41,265 nucleotides of DNA from Candidatus Humimicrobium oleiphilum (GTDB taxonomy: Bacteria > Actinomycetota > Humimicrobiia > Humimicrobiales > Humimicrobiaceae), in assembly GCA_002304935.1 (NCBI GenBank), contig DBPS01000038.1, positions 1 through 41,265 of the forward strand, in the 5' to 3' direction. The translations under genes were made by a program, and so were the position numbers. This document shows, piece after piece, positions 16,580 to 24,824 of this stretch. Each line of letters starts with the position of its first letter. Position 1 is the stretch's first letter. The notes under the pieces were generated by a model. The model was not told where the DNA came from, searched no databases, and worked only from the letters and a program-made list of their open reading frames with translations.

Positions 16580-16978
16580 TTAATCCTGTCTAAATATTCC
16601 TGACTTTACAATATATATAATGGTGGCAATTACAAAAACAAAAATTATTCCTATGAAAAAAAGATTCAGTTTCAAGCCAACAAGATCTTTTATTACAATA
16701 AAACATAAAGCCAGGATAATAAAAATAATAAAAATAATAAAAAATGTAAAAAGTGAAAAAAGATTTAAAAGCAGATTGGGATCTTTTCTTATATTTATTA
16801 TCCTGAAAATATAAGAACCTTTTTGATGTTCTCCTTCTTCTGCTTCCTTCTTCCCTCTTTTTCCTGTCAGAGCCTTGAAAATCAAAAAAATAATTAAAAA
16901 AAGGAATAATGAGATTAAAATCACTATGCCTAACGAAATTAAATTTGAAATATAGGAAGCTATCGATTGTACCGGCAT
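16580..16978 (-). CDS. nuoA: NuoA-like membrane subunit (first gene of the operon)
   Basis: The 132-residue protein has three membrane helices with a charged loop after the first (about residues 38-60), matching NuoA in size and topology. It occupies the first position before nuoB, as in canonical operons. The YECG motif of the loop and the acidic DxE of TM2 are absent. The C-terminus (KSGIFRQD) loosely recalls the KGLxW end. Sequence alone would not prove identity; position and topology do most of the work. Confidence 0.6.
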   Translation of the reverse strand: MPVQSIASYISNLISLGIVILISLFLFLIIFLIFKALTGKRGKKEAEEGEHQKGSYIFRIINIRKDPNLLLNLFSLFTFFIIFIIFIILALCFIVIKDLVGLKLNLFFIGIIFVFVIATIIYIVKSGIFRQD

Positions 16979-17015
16979 TTTATTAACTCAGTTCTTAAAT
17001 AAAAATCGCTTATAA

Positions 17016-17044
17016 AATTTATCATAATTGCTCTTTTACTTCAA
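17016..17044 (-). promoter_or_regulatory. Candidate promoter of the complex I-like operon
   Basis: On the minus strand TTGAAG (17039-17044) and TAAATT (17016-17021) are separated by 17 bp, about 40 bp before the nuoA start. It is divergent from the transporter promoter at 17112-17140. Confidence 0.35.
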
Positions 17045-17111
17045 TTAATTATTAAGGTAAATGCCTTCCTTTATTTTAATAATAATAATTTTTTAAAGAC
17101 TTTTTGTAAAA

Positions 17112-17140
17112 TTGTAATCATTCATATTTGTTTATATAAT
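17112..17140 (+). promoter_or_regulatory. Promoter of the AI-2E family transporter gene
   Basis: TTGTAA (17112-17117) and a perfect TATAAT (17135-17140) are separated by 17 bp. Transcription would start near 17147, 32 nt before the TTG start codon and about 100 nt before the first ATG. Confidence 0.5.
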
Positions 17141-17178
17141 TCTAGTATTAATATTTTAATATTCCTATTATTAACAGA

Positions 17179-18324
17179 TTGGCTTATAAAAAGTTGCAAG
17201 ATCCAGGAAAAAAAATTAAAAACAGGTTCTTAAACAATAACCGTATGTCATCAATGAAAAATATCGGTATATTTTCCTGGTCAATGATTGGATTCATTAT
17301 AATAATTGTCCTTATCTTTTATATAATTTATCTGGTAAGAACTGCAATAACTCCTCTTCTGATAGGAATAATAATCGCTTATATGCTTATACCGCTTGTA
17401 AAACTGCTTCAAAGAAAAATGAGGAAAATATTTGCAGTAACTATATCCTACATTGTTTTTATTGCAATCATTTTTGTAATAATGTTCTTTCTTATCCCTC
17501 TTGTTGTGGAACAGTTTAAAACATTTATAATGCGGATACCTTTTTACATGCAAAGTCTTTCAGATTATTTAAGCAATCTTGTTGCAACAAACACTCTTAT
17601 ACAGAACGTACAGGATTTCTTTCAGATTGAATCGACCCAGCTTTCAGTCGAGGAAATATCCAAATATCTGCTTGGATTATTAAATATTGAGAATTTCAAT
17701 ATTTTCCGGGGAGCCACAACTGTAACCAGAACAGTTTTCAGTATAGTCCTTAACTTTGTAATAGGCCCCATACTTGGTTTTTATATATTAAAAGATACTG
17801 AAATGATACGTTCTGCTTTTTTAAAAATAATACCTGCCAGAAAAAGGCTTGAAATTGATACTATTTTTACAAAAATCAACAGGGTTTTCAGCAGATACAT
17901 AAGAGGGCAGTTGATTATTTCTTTTATTGTCGGGGTATTATGCACGATAGCTCTTCTTATCCTCAGAATTGATTTTGCGGTTTTGCTGGGCTTTATGGCT
18001 GGCTTGTTTAACCTGATTCCCTTTCTTGGCCCTATTATAGGAGCAATCCCTGCTGCGTTTACAGCATTGTTCGTGTCCCCGCTCAAGGCTTTGCTTGTTG
18101 TAATAATCTTTGTTGCCATCCAGCAAATAGATAATTATGTAATATCCCCGAATATTATGAAATACCAGATAGGTCTTCATCCCGGAATAATAATTTTCTC
18201 CCTTATTGCAGGCGGAGCTGTATTCGGGTGGATAGGATTATTGCTTGCAGTACCAGTAGTTGCAATAATACAGGAGGTTTTGAGATATTATCTTGTTGAA
18301 AAAAAACGACCGGCATCACGATAG
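17179..18324 (+). CDS. AI-2E family (PerM-like) membrane transporter
   Basis: The 381-residue protein has the AI-2E transporter topology: two N-terminal helices, a soluble middle region (about residues 130-215) and a C-terminal helix bundle. The C-terminal signature is clear (LFNLIPFLGPIIGAIPA, QQIDNYVISPNIM and GGAVFGWIGLLLAVP). Members export varied solutes and some act as Na+/H+ antiporters; the substrate cannot be predicted. The start is TTG at 17179 without a ribosome site; the ATG at 17245 is a plausible alternative and would keep every helix. The 3' end overlaps the convergent larC gene by 37 bp. Confidence 0.88.
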   Translation: MAYKKLQDPGKKIKNRFLNNNRMSSMKNIGIFSWSMIGFIIIIVLIFYIIYLVRTAITPLLIGIIIAYMLIPLVKLLQRKMRKIFAVTISYIVFIAIIFVIMFFLIPLVVEQFKTFIMRIPFYMQSLSDYLSNLVATNTLIQNVQDFFQIESTQLSVEEISKYLLGLLNIENFNIFRGATTVTRTVFSIVLNFVIGPILGFYILKDTEMIRSAFLKIIPARKRLEIDTIFTKINRVFSRYIRGQLIISFIVGVLCTIALLILRIDFAVLLGFMAGLFNLIPFLGPIIGAIPAAFTALFVSPLKALLVVIIFVAIQQIDNYVISPNIMKYQIGLHPGIIIFSLIAGGAVFGWIGLLLAVPVVAIIQEVLRYYLVEKKRPASR

Positions 18325-19505
18325 ATATCTTTCAGGGGCTTCTTTGTCTTTCGGGCAAGCTGCCTGCATGATTCATATTCGGGCGAAAAGGTAATTATCT
18401 TCCCTTTTAAGCAGCCGAGCTTTACACTGACTTCGCCATAAGGAAGTTTTACGATTTCTTCTTTTCTTTCAAGAAAATATCTCCCGGTCTCAGATCTTCT
18501 TATGCCGAGAGTCGTTGTTTCTTCAAAAATTATTCTGGATAATCTTATCTCTTCTTCGTTTCTGCATAATACATTCAGCTTAACTGCCTGCCTGTTTTTT
18601 TTCATAAATACTGGCTCAGTCCATACATCAAGCGCATTTTCATGTAATATTTTTTCAGTTAAATAACCCAGCTGCTCAGGGGTCATATCATCAATATTTG
18701 CCGATAGAATAATAACATCTTCGAAATCAAAACCTTCAGACAATGCTTCTGATTTAATTTCAGCCATACCTGTGTTTTCCCGGATATTTCCGTAACAAAG
18801 AAGAAGCCGGAGCAGATTTGGTATTTTACCGGTTTTTCTGCTTCCGCTTCCATATCCTGCTTTCTCTATATTTAAAAACGGGATACTGCAGAATGAGCTT
18901 GCGCAGTTTTTTAAAATAGCAGCTCCAGTCGGCGTGGTAACTTCAAAATCAAAATCACCGGCATAAACCGGAACACCTCTTAATATTTCTGCAGTTGCAG
19001 GAGCAGGAACAGGTAATCTGCCATGAGCAGTATCCACATAACCTGAACCAAGAGGTACTGGTGCGGAATATATTTTTTTCAAATTAAAATAATCAAGCCC
19101 GATTGCTGTTCCGACAATATCGATTATTGAATCAAGAGCTCCTACTTCATGAAAATGAAGTTTATCGGCTGGGACAGAATGAATTTTTGATTCGGCAGTT
19201 GCAAGAACCTCAAAAATTGAAATAGCTGTTTTTTTAATATTTTCCTTCAGGCTGCTGCTGTTTATTATTTCTTTTATTTCAATATAATTCCTGGATGTAT
19301 GGGTATCAGATATTTTTACTTTAAAATCTGTGCAGGCTATTTTATTTTCTGTATTTCTGTTAACTACTATTTTATATCCCTTTACAGGGATTTTTTTAAG
19401 TTCTTCAATTAATACATCTTTTTCAAATCCCAGATCAATCAGCGCTCCGAGCATCATATCTCCGCTGATTCCCGAGAAACAATCTATATATATTATTTTA
19501 TCCAT
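18288..19505 (-). CDS. larC: LarC, nickel-pincer cofactor biosynthesis protein
   Basis: The 405-residue single-frame protein matches full-length LarC, which inserts nickel with CTP into the pincer cofactor of lactate racemase and related enzymes. Landmarks are IDCFSGISGDMMLGALIDLG at the start, HFHEVGALDSIIDIVG, LPVPAPATAEIL, TPTGAAIL and, in the C-terminal part, NIDDMTPEQLGYL. In Lactobacillus plantarum the reading frame is split; here it is continuous. LarA, LarB and LarE are not in the window. The gene follows the PHP gene with its ATG one nucleotide past that stop, so they are translationally coupled. Confidence 0.93.
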   Translation of the reverse strand: MDKIIYIDCFSGISGDMMLGALIDLGFEKDVLIEELKKIPVKGYKIVVNRNTENKIACTDFKVKISDTHTSRNYIEIKEIINSSSLKENIKKTAISIFEVLATAESKIHSVPADKLHFHEVGALDSIIDIVGTAIGLDYFNLKKIYSAPVPLGSGYVDTAHGRLPVPAPATAEILRGVPVYAGDFDFEVTTPTGAAILKNCASSFCSIPFLNIEKAGYGSGSRKTGKIPNLLRLLLCYGNIRENTGMAEIKSEALSEGFDFEDVIILSANIDDMTPEQLGYLTEKILHENALDVWTEPVFMKKNRQAVKLNVLCRNEEEIRLSRIIFEETTTLGIRRSETGRYFLERKEEIVKLPYGEVSVKLGCLKGKIITFSPEYESCRQLARKTKKPLKDIYRDAGRFFSTR

Positions 19506-19506
19506 T

Positions 19507-20178
19507 TTAAGACCCTGTTTTTTTTAGAAGAAGCTTAACGTTTTTATCAAATATTTCTTTTATTTCATTTTCGTCAAGTCCGGCACCTCTGCCAATTTTG
19601 AATTGCCCGTCTCCGGAATAAAGTCCGCTGCAGCTATGAGAATCACTATTAATCAGAAATTTTGCCCCGTTCTCCCTTCCTGTTTTCACAACATGCCCGT
19701 TTGTGAGACTGTGACCTGTTTTCCCGGTTATCTCCAGAAAAATCCCTTTTGAGGCCGCCATGCCTGCTTCTTCCGGAGTAATAAGCCCTGGATGTGCAAG
19801 AATATCCACAAAATCTGAATTAACTGCATAATAATTTGTTTTTGGCTCAACCCTCTCAGCTATACTTTCTCCATGCACAATTACAAGCTCTGCGCCTTTT
19901 TCTTTGGCATATTTAGCCATTTCATCAATGCTTTTTGCAGGCACATTTGAAAGTTCAACGCCTGCAATGGCTTTTATATCCCAGTATTTTTCTGCAAGCC
20001 TGCAATCTCTTTTTAAAGCATCTATTATATAATCAATATTTGAATAGCTGACATGATCAGTTAACCCAATTACAGAATACCCGTTCTTGCTTGCATTCCT
20101 TATATGTTCAATTGGTATGCTTTCTCCATCAGACAGGAAAGTATGGGTATGAAAATCAAAAATCATGTTATTCTCCAT
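19507..20178 (-). CDS. PHP-domain metal-dependent phosphoesterase
   Basis: The 223-residue protein carries the four PHP motifs: FDFHTHTFLSDG at the start, GLTDH, the AGVELSN/VIVHGE region and DILAHPGL, followed by NSDSH. These His and Asp residues bind a two- or three-metal centre in histidinol-phosphate phosphatases and related nucleases. The N-terminal position of HTH and the overall length fit stand-alone PHP phosphatases. The substrate is unknown. It is the first gene of a two-gene unit with larC, an unusual partner. Confidence 0.85.
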   Translation of the reverse strand: MENNMIFDFHTHTFLSDGESIPIEHIRNASKNGYSVIGLTDHVSYSNIDYIIDALKRDCRLAEKYWDIKAIAGVELSNVPAKSIDEMAKYAKEKGAELVIVHGESIAERVEPKTNYYAVNSDFVDILAHPGLITPEEAGMAASKGIFLEITGKTGHSLTNGHVVKTGRENGAKFLINSDSHSCSGLYSGDGQFKIGRGAGLDENEIKEIFDKNVKLLLKKTGS

Positions 20179-20286
20179 TCAGCTTTGTTAATATTACAAT
20201 AAATATAGATTTTAACAATTTAGATAGTAAAAAACTATATTTACAGTTTTTAGTCATAAATATATCCTTATTTAAAATTTTTAATC

Positions 20287-20323
20287 ATATAATATAGTTA
20301 AAAAATTTTTAACTATATTATAT
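20287..20323. repeat. 37-bp perfect AT-rich palindrome
   Basis: Arms 20287-20304 and 20306-20323 are exact reverse complements around a single central base. The arm ends in TATAGTTAAAAA. A smaller relative, ATAGT-5-ACTAT, lies at 20224-20238. The palindrome sits between divergent genes (PHP to the left, DUF2085 to the right), where no convergent terminator is needed, so an operator or cruciform site is possible. Confidence 0.6.
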
Positions 20324-20373
20324 TTTAGCTTCTGATATTATTTGTATAAAAATAATTTTGTTTTTTATTCATT

Positions 20374-21063
20374 ATGATTTTTTTCCTGTCAAGTATTTTT
20401 GATAAAATCGGATTTTCTGTATGCCACCAGATATCTGAGCGGACTTTAAAGTTCGGGAATATAAATATGCCTGTCTGTTCCAGATGCATGGGTATTTACA
20501 TTGGTTTTATGTTCTCCCTGATTATAATGTTTATTATTTTCAGAAAAAAAGAGTCAGGGTTTCCGCCTTTATATATTATTATCCTGAGTACTGTTTTTAT
20601 AGTTTCTGCCGGCATAGACGGACTTTTATCTTATATTGGAATATACGAAACAAATAATCTTATAAGAATAATAACAGGATATTTGTCAGGAATGGGGATA
20701 TCTGTCATCTGTTATCCTGTTTTTGCATACCAGTACTATAAAGATTCCAATGATAAAAGAACTTTCGATTCTGTCTGGCACTTTATTGTTCTGCTTTTTA
20801 TTGCAGGGATTTTTATATTTACTGCAATCATAAAACCTGCTTTTCTTGGAAATTTTTATTATTTGTTAAACATTACTGCAATTATTTTTACTTTTATTTT
20901 TTCAAATCTCCTGCTTATACTGTTTATTCCCCGTTTTTCAAAAAAATCAGTAAAGCTTTTTTCAAAATATCTTGCTCTGCCGGTGATAACAGGTGCCATT
21001 CTTTCTTTTTTTGAAATATATCTTTTGTGGCTTTTCCACATGTTTCTTGTCAGAAAATTTTAA
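20374..21063 (+). CDS. DUF2085 integral membrane protein
   Basis: The 229-residue protein has six predicted membrane helices. The DUF2085 signature is complete: SVCHQISERTLKFG near residue 16 and MPVCSRCMGIYIG near 35, with the conserved CHQ and CxRCxGxYxG residues that suggest metal binding at the membrane face. The function of the family is unknown. The 3' end overlaps the convergent gene by 14 bp. Confidence 0.8.
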   Translation: MIFFLSSIFDKIGFSVCHQISERTLKFGNINMPVCSRCMGIYIGFMFSLIIMFIIFRKKESGFPPLYIIILSTVFIVSAGIDGLLSYIGIYETNNLIRIITGYLSGMGISVICYPVFAYQYYKDSNDKRTFDSVWHFIVLLFIAGIFIFTAIIKPAFLGNFYYLLNITAIIFTFIFSNLLLILFIPRFSKKSVKLFSKYLALPVITGAILSFFEIYLLWLFHMFLVRKF

Positions 21064-21646
21064 ACATGCCGAAAAATGAATAACTAAAAAAAGCAGTTAT
21101 GATAGTTACGGCTGAACCGCATATAACCTGTGCTATTGTATGTCTTTTTATCTTTACCCTTGCCCATCCGACCAGAGGAATGAGCGCAATAAAGAATAAT
21201 GCCCATTTTCCGAAAATAACATAGTAGGTTATGGAAAAAAAGGTAATCCAGCTGGTATGAAAGCTTATTTTCCAGAAATAAGTAATCAGTATAAGGACAA
21301 TAGCAGTCAGAAAAGATCCGAAAAACATTGCTTTAAGATAAACAGGTGACTTAAATATATAAAAAACAAAAAAACCGAGCATGTAGCTCACTAGTGTGAC
21401 AAGAGTCGGCTTTATCCTTTCTTCCCTTTTGGGAACATGAAGATCGTTTATTTTTTTCTTTTTATACAGTATGAGAATAAAAATAAATGGTATAAGGCTT
21501 CCGAAAAGAATACAGAGAAAAGTCCACAGAAGAATTTCTTTATATGTTTTTAGCATATAAAGATTAAGGATAAAATAAGCAGGTATCGAGATATAAGACC
21601 CGTCAAATATATATGATACAATTTTAGCAAATTTATTTATCTTCAA
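21050..21646 (-). CDS. PAP2-like integral membrane protein
   Basis: The 198-residue protein has five to six membrane helices. Motifs recall lipid phosphatase (PAP2): PKREERIKP, ISFHTSW where PAP2 has PSGH, and RVKIKRHTIAQVICG where PAP2 has SRxxxxxHxxxD. The second His is kept but the catalytic Asp is Gln, and the Ser-Gly before the first His is changed. It may be a diverged isoprenoid or phospholipid phosphatase relative. The family call is tentative. Confidence 0.5.
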   Translation of the reverse strand: MKINKFAKIVSYIFDGSYISIPAYFILNLYMLKTYKEILLWTFLCILFGSLIPFIFILILYKKKKINDLHVPKREERIKPTLVTLVSYMLGFFVFYIFKSPVYLKAMFFGSFLTAIVLILITYFWKISFHTSWITFFSITYYVIFGKWALFFIALIPLVGWARVKIKRHTIAQVICGSAVTIITAFFSYSFFGMFKIF

Positions 21647-21710
21647 ATTCTTCCCTAACCTGAAAAATGTCTTTTCTTATAAGCCAGTCTAATTAAAACT
21701 AACAGATTAA

Positions 21711-21727
21711 CTGTTTATTTTAAACAG
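21711..21727. promoter_or_regulatory. Palindrome upstream of the photolyase gene
   Basis: CTGTTTA (21711-21717) and TAAACAG (21721-21727) form a 7-bp inverted repeat with a 3-bp centre, 57 bp before the preferred photolyase start. A partly overlapping ACAG-5-CTGT lies just before. It could be an operator, but no regulator is identified. Confidence 0.3.
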
Positions 21728-21783
21728 AAAAATAAAAAAATATGCTTTATAATATCCATATGGAAGATAAAAGGGCAAGAAAA

Positions 21784-23136
21784 ATGAATACCATTCCCCA
21801 TAAAAAGTATCTGGCAAAACCTGTAATTTACTGGATGAGCAGAGAGCAGAGAATAGATGATAACTGGGGGCTTTTATTTTCGCAGCAGAATGCCCTTGAA
21901 GCTAATGCAAGACTGATTATTGTATTCTGCCTTTCAGGTAATTTTTTAAATGCCCAGAGCGGACATTACTTTTTTATGCTTGATAATCTGAAAAAATGCA
22001 TAGAGAGATCATTTAAAAAGAATATTCCTTTTTATCTGCTTACAGGAAATCCTGAAACAGAAATAGTAAGAATAGTAAAAAAATCAGATGCAGGAATGCT
22101 TGTGACTGACTTTGACCCTCTGAAAATAAAAACTGGATGGAAAAAGAATATCGCAAAATCAATGGAAGATTTAGATGTCCCTTTTTTTGAAGTGGATAGC
22201 CATAATATAGTCCCGGCATGGATGATTTCCCAAAAGAAAGAATGGGGAGCTTATACTTTAAGGCCAAAAATAAAGAAAATGATTGGGAACTATATCGAAG
22301 ACTATCCCAGCCTTGCAGTTATGCCGCCAGGAAATATATCAGAAGAAATAAAAAATCCTGAAATAAATGACTGCTTTGTTTTTTTAAAAAAATTCTTTCC
22401 CAAACACCATCTTCCTTTCGATTCAGGAGAAGACGAAGCTTTAAAAATGCTTTTTCATTTTATGGATAAAAAGCTGTTGTCATATGATGAAGATAGAAAT
22501 AATCCTTTAAAAGATGCTTCATCAAACCTGTCACCTTATCTGCATTTTGGACAGATAAGCTCTTTAAGAGTCTTGCTGGAAATCAATAAAAGATTCGAGT
22601 CTCATAATAAGAGCATAGAATCTTTCCTGGAAGAAATTATTGTAAGAAAAGAATTATCTGATAATTTTTGCCTTTATGAGAAAAATTATGATAACCCGGA
22701 AGGTTTTCCGGAATGGGGTTTAAAAACCCTGCTTTTGCACGAAAATGACAAAAGAAGCTATATTTACGGAACTGAGGAGCTGGAAGCAGCTGAAACACAT
22801 GATGACCTCTGGAATGCCGCACAAAAAGAAATGATGTTTACCGGCAAAATGCATGGTTACATGAGGATGTACTGGGCAAAAAAGATTCTTGAATGGAGCG
22901 CTGACTCTCATAGTGCACAAAAAAATGCAATTTACTTAAATGACAAATACAGCCTGGACGGAAGAGATCCCAGTGGATATACGGGAATTGCCTGGTCAGT
23001 CGGTGGCGTTCATGACCGTCCCTGGAAAGAAAGAGAAATATTTGGGAAAATACGATATATGAGCTATCCGGGTGCAAAGAACAAGTTTGATGTGAAGGCA
23101 TATATCGAAAAAATCAATAATATTATTTGTGTTTAA
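21784..23136 (+). CDS. phr: Class II CPD DNA photolyase
   Basis: The protein (450 residues from the ATG at 21784) is a class II cyclobutane-pyrimidine-dimer photolyase. Landmarks are WMSREQRIDDNW, VTDFDPL, VDSHNIVPAW, LSPYLHFGQISS, EEIIVRKELSDNF, GKMHGYMRMYWAKKILEW, LDGRDPSGYTG and the WSVGGVHDRPW motif. It uses FADH- and blue light to split thymine dimers. I prefer the start at 21784, which has AGGG 8 nt upstream; the first ATG in frame (21742) has no ribosome site. Light-driven repair implies exposure to sunlight or an ancestral gene. SDR and NTF2-like genes that elsewhere accompany photolyases are at 4260-5653. Confidence 0.95.
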   Translation: MNTIPHKKYLAKPVIYWMSREQRIDDNWGLLFSQQNALEANARLIIVFCLSGNFLNAQSGHYFFMLDNLKKCIERSFKKNIPFYLLTGNPETEIVRIVKKSDAGMLVTDFDPLKIKTGWKKNIAKSMEDLDVPFFEVDSHNIVPAWMISQKKEWGAYTLRPKIKKMIGNYIEDYPSLAVMPPGNISEEIKNPEINDCFVFLKKFFPKHHLPFDSGEDEALKMLFHFMDKKLLSYDEDRNNPLKDASSNLSPYLHFGQISSLRVLLEINKRFESHNKSIESFLEEIIVRKELSDNFCLYEKNYDNPEGFPEWGLKTLLLHENDKRSYIYGTEELEAAETHDDLWNAAQKEMMFTGKMHGYMRMYWAKKILEWSADSHSAQKNAIYLNDKYSLDGRDPSGYTGIAWSVGGVHDRPWKEREIFGKIRYMSYPGAKNKFDVKAYIEKINNIICV

Positions 23137-23137
23137 A

Positions 23138-23163
23138 AGAGCTATTGCTGCTCTGTTATTTTT
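23138..23163 (+). terminator. Weak terminator after the photolyase gene
   Basis: AGAGC (23138-23142) and GCTCT (23150-23154) form a short stem followed by GTTATTTTT, beginning 2 nt past the stop codon. The stem is only 5 bp. Confidence 0.35.
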
Positions 23164-23257
23164 AAAAGTTTTAAAACATCTTTCAAAAAGTGCATTTTAA
23201 TTTTATTTTTAATTGATTTATTATTATAATTCAACTCATTGAAAACCTGAAAGTTAT

Positions 23258-24460
23258 ATGATGAATCGTTTTAGTCATTACATTTATATGGACCACGGTG
23301 CAACTACTCCTGTTTTAAAGGAGGTTGCTGATTCTGTTTACGATGCAATGACTCTTTATTATGGGAATGCTTCCGAGCCCCATATCCTTGGAACAGAATC
23401 ACGTAGAATTCTTGAAAATTCCAGAAGAACAATTGCAGAAGCAATAAATGCTTCTCCCGAAGAGATCGTTTTTACAAGCGGAGGGACTGAAAGCAACAAT
23501 ATGGCGATATTCGGCACAGCAGAAGCATATTTCAGGAAAGGAAACCATATAATTACTTCTGAAATAGAGCATCCTGCGGTACATATTCCTCTCAGAATAC
23601 TGGAAAATGAAGGTTTTAAAATTACATATATGCCTATTGATAAATACGGAATAGTAGATCCGGATGAAATCAGAAAATCAATACGTCCTGAAACCATACT
23701 GATAAGCATTATGCATTCAAATAATATCATGGGAGCCATACAGCCGATAGAAGAAATCGGAGAAATAGCCAGGCAGGCAGGTATTATCTTTCATTGCGAT
23801 GCAGTACAAAGCTATATGAATATTCCGATTGATGTAAAATCGCTTAATGTCGATCTTCTTACAATTTCCGGACATAAAGTCTACGCTCCCAAAGGGATCG
23901 GTGCCCTGTATATTAGAAATTCCATAAAGACAGCACCCCAGATTTTCGGTGGCGGACAGGAAAAAGGCCGCAGGTCAGGAACTGAAAATATCCCCGGTAT
24001 TACCGGGCTGGCAAAATCAACTGAAATTCTTTTGCCGACGATCAGTAAAAGAGCACAGGAGCTGAGAATTTTAAGGGATTATATAAGAGATGCAATCCTT
24101 TCACAGTTAGATGGAGTTATTTATAATGGACATCTTGAAAAACGGCTGCCAGGAAATATAAATTTTACTTTCCGTGATTTTACGGGAGAGACTCTTGTCA
24201 AAAAACTTGATGAATACGGCATTGCTGTCTCAGCCGGTTCAGCCTGCAAAAGCGGCTCTACGGAAGGAAATGAATTCCTGCTCTCGATGGGAGTCTGCCA
24301 GGGATTAACCAGGAATTCAATAAGAATATCTCTTGGCTTTGAAAATACCAGGGAAGAAGCAGATTATCTGATAGATTGCCTTAAAGAAATCTGCGGCAAA
24401 GATATAAAAAGTTCAGTTATCTGTAACAATGGTCTGAAGGAAAAATATTTTACTTTTTAA
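23258..24460 (+). CDS. Cysteine desulfurase (NifS/IscS type)
   Basis: The 400-residue PLP enzyme shows YMDHGATTP at the start, TSGGTESNN, the His before the DAVQS strand, the SGHKVYAPKG motif with the PLP-binding Lys, and the catalytic Cys in SAGSACKSGSTEG. The short insertion around that Cys fits group I (NifS/IscS) enzymes. It removes sulfur from cysteine for Fe-S cluster assembly or tRNA thiolation. The next gene, 27 nt downstream, encodes a SufT-like assembly factor, which favours the Fe-S role. No scaffold (IscU/SufU) is adjacent. Confidence 0.93.
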   Translation: MMNRFSHYIYMDHGATTPVLKEVADSVYDAMTLYYGNASEPHILGTESRRILENSRRTIAEAINASPEEIVFTSGGTESNNMAIFGTAEAYFRKGNHIITSEIEHPAVHIPLRILENEGFKITYMPIDKYGIVDPDEIRKSIRPETILISIMHSNNIMGAIQPIEEIGEIARQAGIIFHCDAVQSYMNIPIDVKSLNVDLLTISGHKVYAPKGIGALYIRNSIKTAPQIFGGGQEKGRRSGTENIPGITGLAKSTEILLPTISKRAQELRILRDYIRDAILSQLDGVIYNGHLEKRLPGNINFTFRDFTGETLVKKLDEYGIAVSAGSACKSGSTEGNEFLLSMGVCQGLTRNSIRISLGFENTREEADYLIDCLKEICGKDIKSSVICNNGLKEKYFTF

Positions 24461-24487
24461 CATAAAATACAGAAGGAAAATGACAAC

Positions 24488-24799
24488 ATGGGTAAAATAA
24501 CAAGCGACGATGTTTATAAAGCTCTTGCAGAAGTATATGATCCTGAAATCCCAATAAATATCGTAGATCTTGGTCTTATTTACAAAGTTGAAGTTGATGA
24601 TGATAATAATGTCGACATTGATATGACATTTACGACAAAAGGCTGCCCGATGCATCTCTTTATCAGGGAACAGGCAAAAGCAAGTGTTGAAAAAATAGAC
24701 GGTATTGGTAATGTAAATGTCAATCTTGTATGGGAACCTCAATGGACTCCTGAAATGATATCAAAAGAAGTCAGGGAAAAACTGTCAGGAGAAGAATAG
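24488..24799 (+). CDS. SufT-like DUF59 (MIP18 family) Fe-S assembly factor
   Basis: The 103-residue protein is a compact DUF59 protein with DPEIPINIVDLGLIY (about residues 18-32) and TTKGCPM with the conserved Cys (about 54-60), ending in WEPQWTPEMIS. Members assist late steps of Fe-S cluster delivery. It lies between the cysteine desulfurase and nadE with small gaps (27 and 25 nt). The ribosome site is AAGGAAAA. Confidence 0.9.
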   Translation: MGKITSDDVYKALAEVYDPEIPINIVDLGLIYKVEVDDDNNVDIDMTFTTKGCPMHLFIREQAKASVEKIDGIGNVNVNLVWEPQWTPEMISKEVREKLSGEE

Positions 24800-24824
24800 G
24801 AAAAATTAAAAAACAGGAGCCAAA

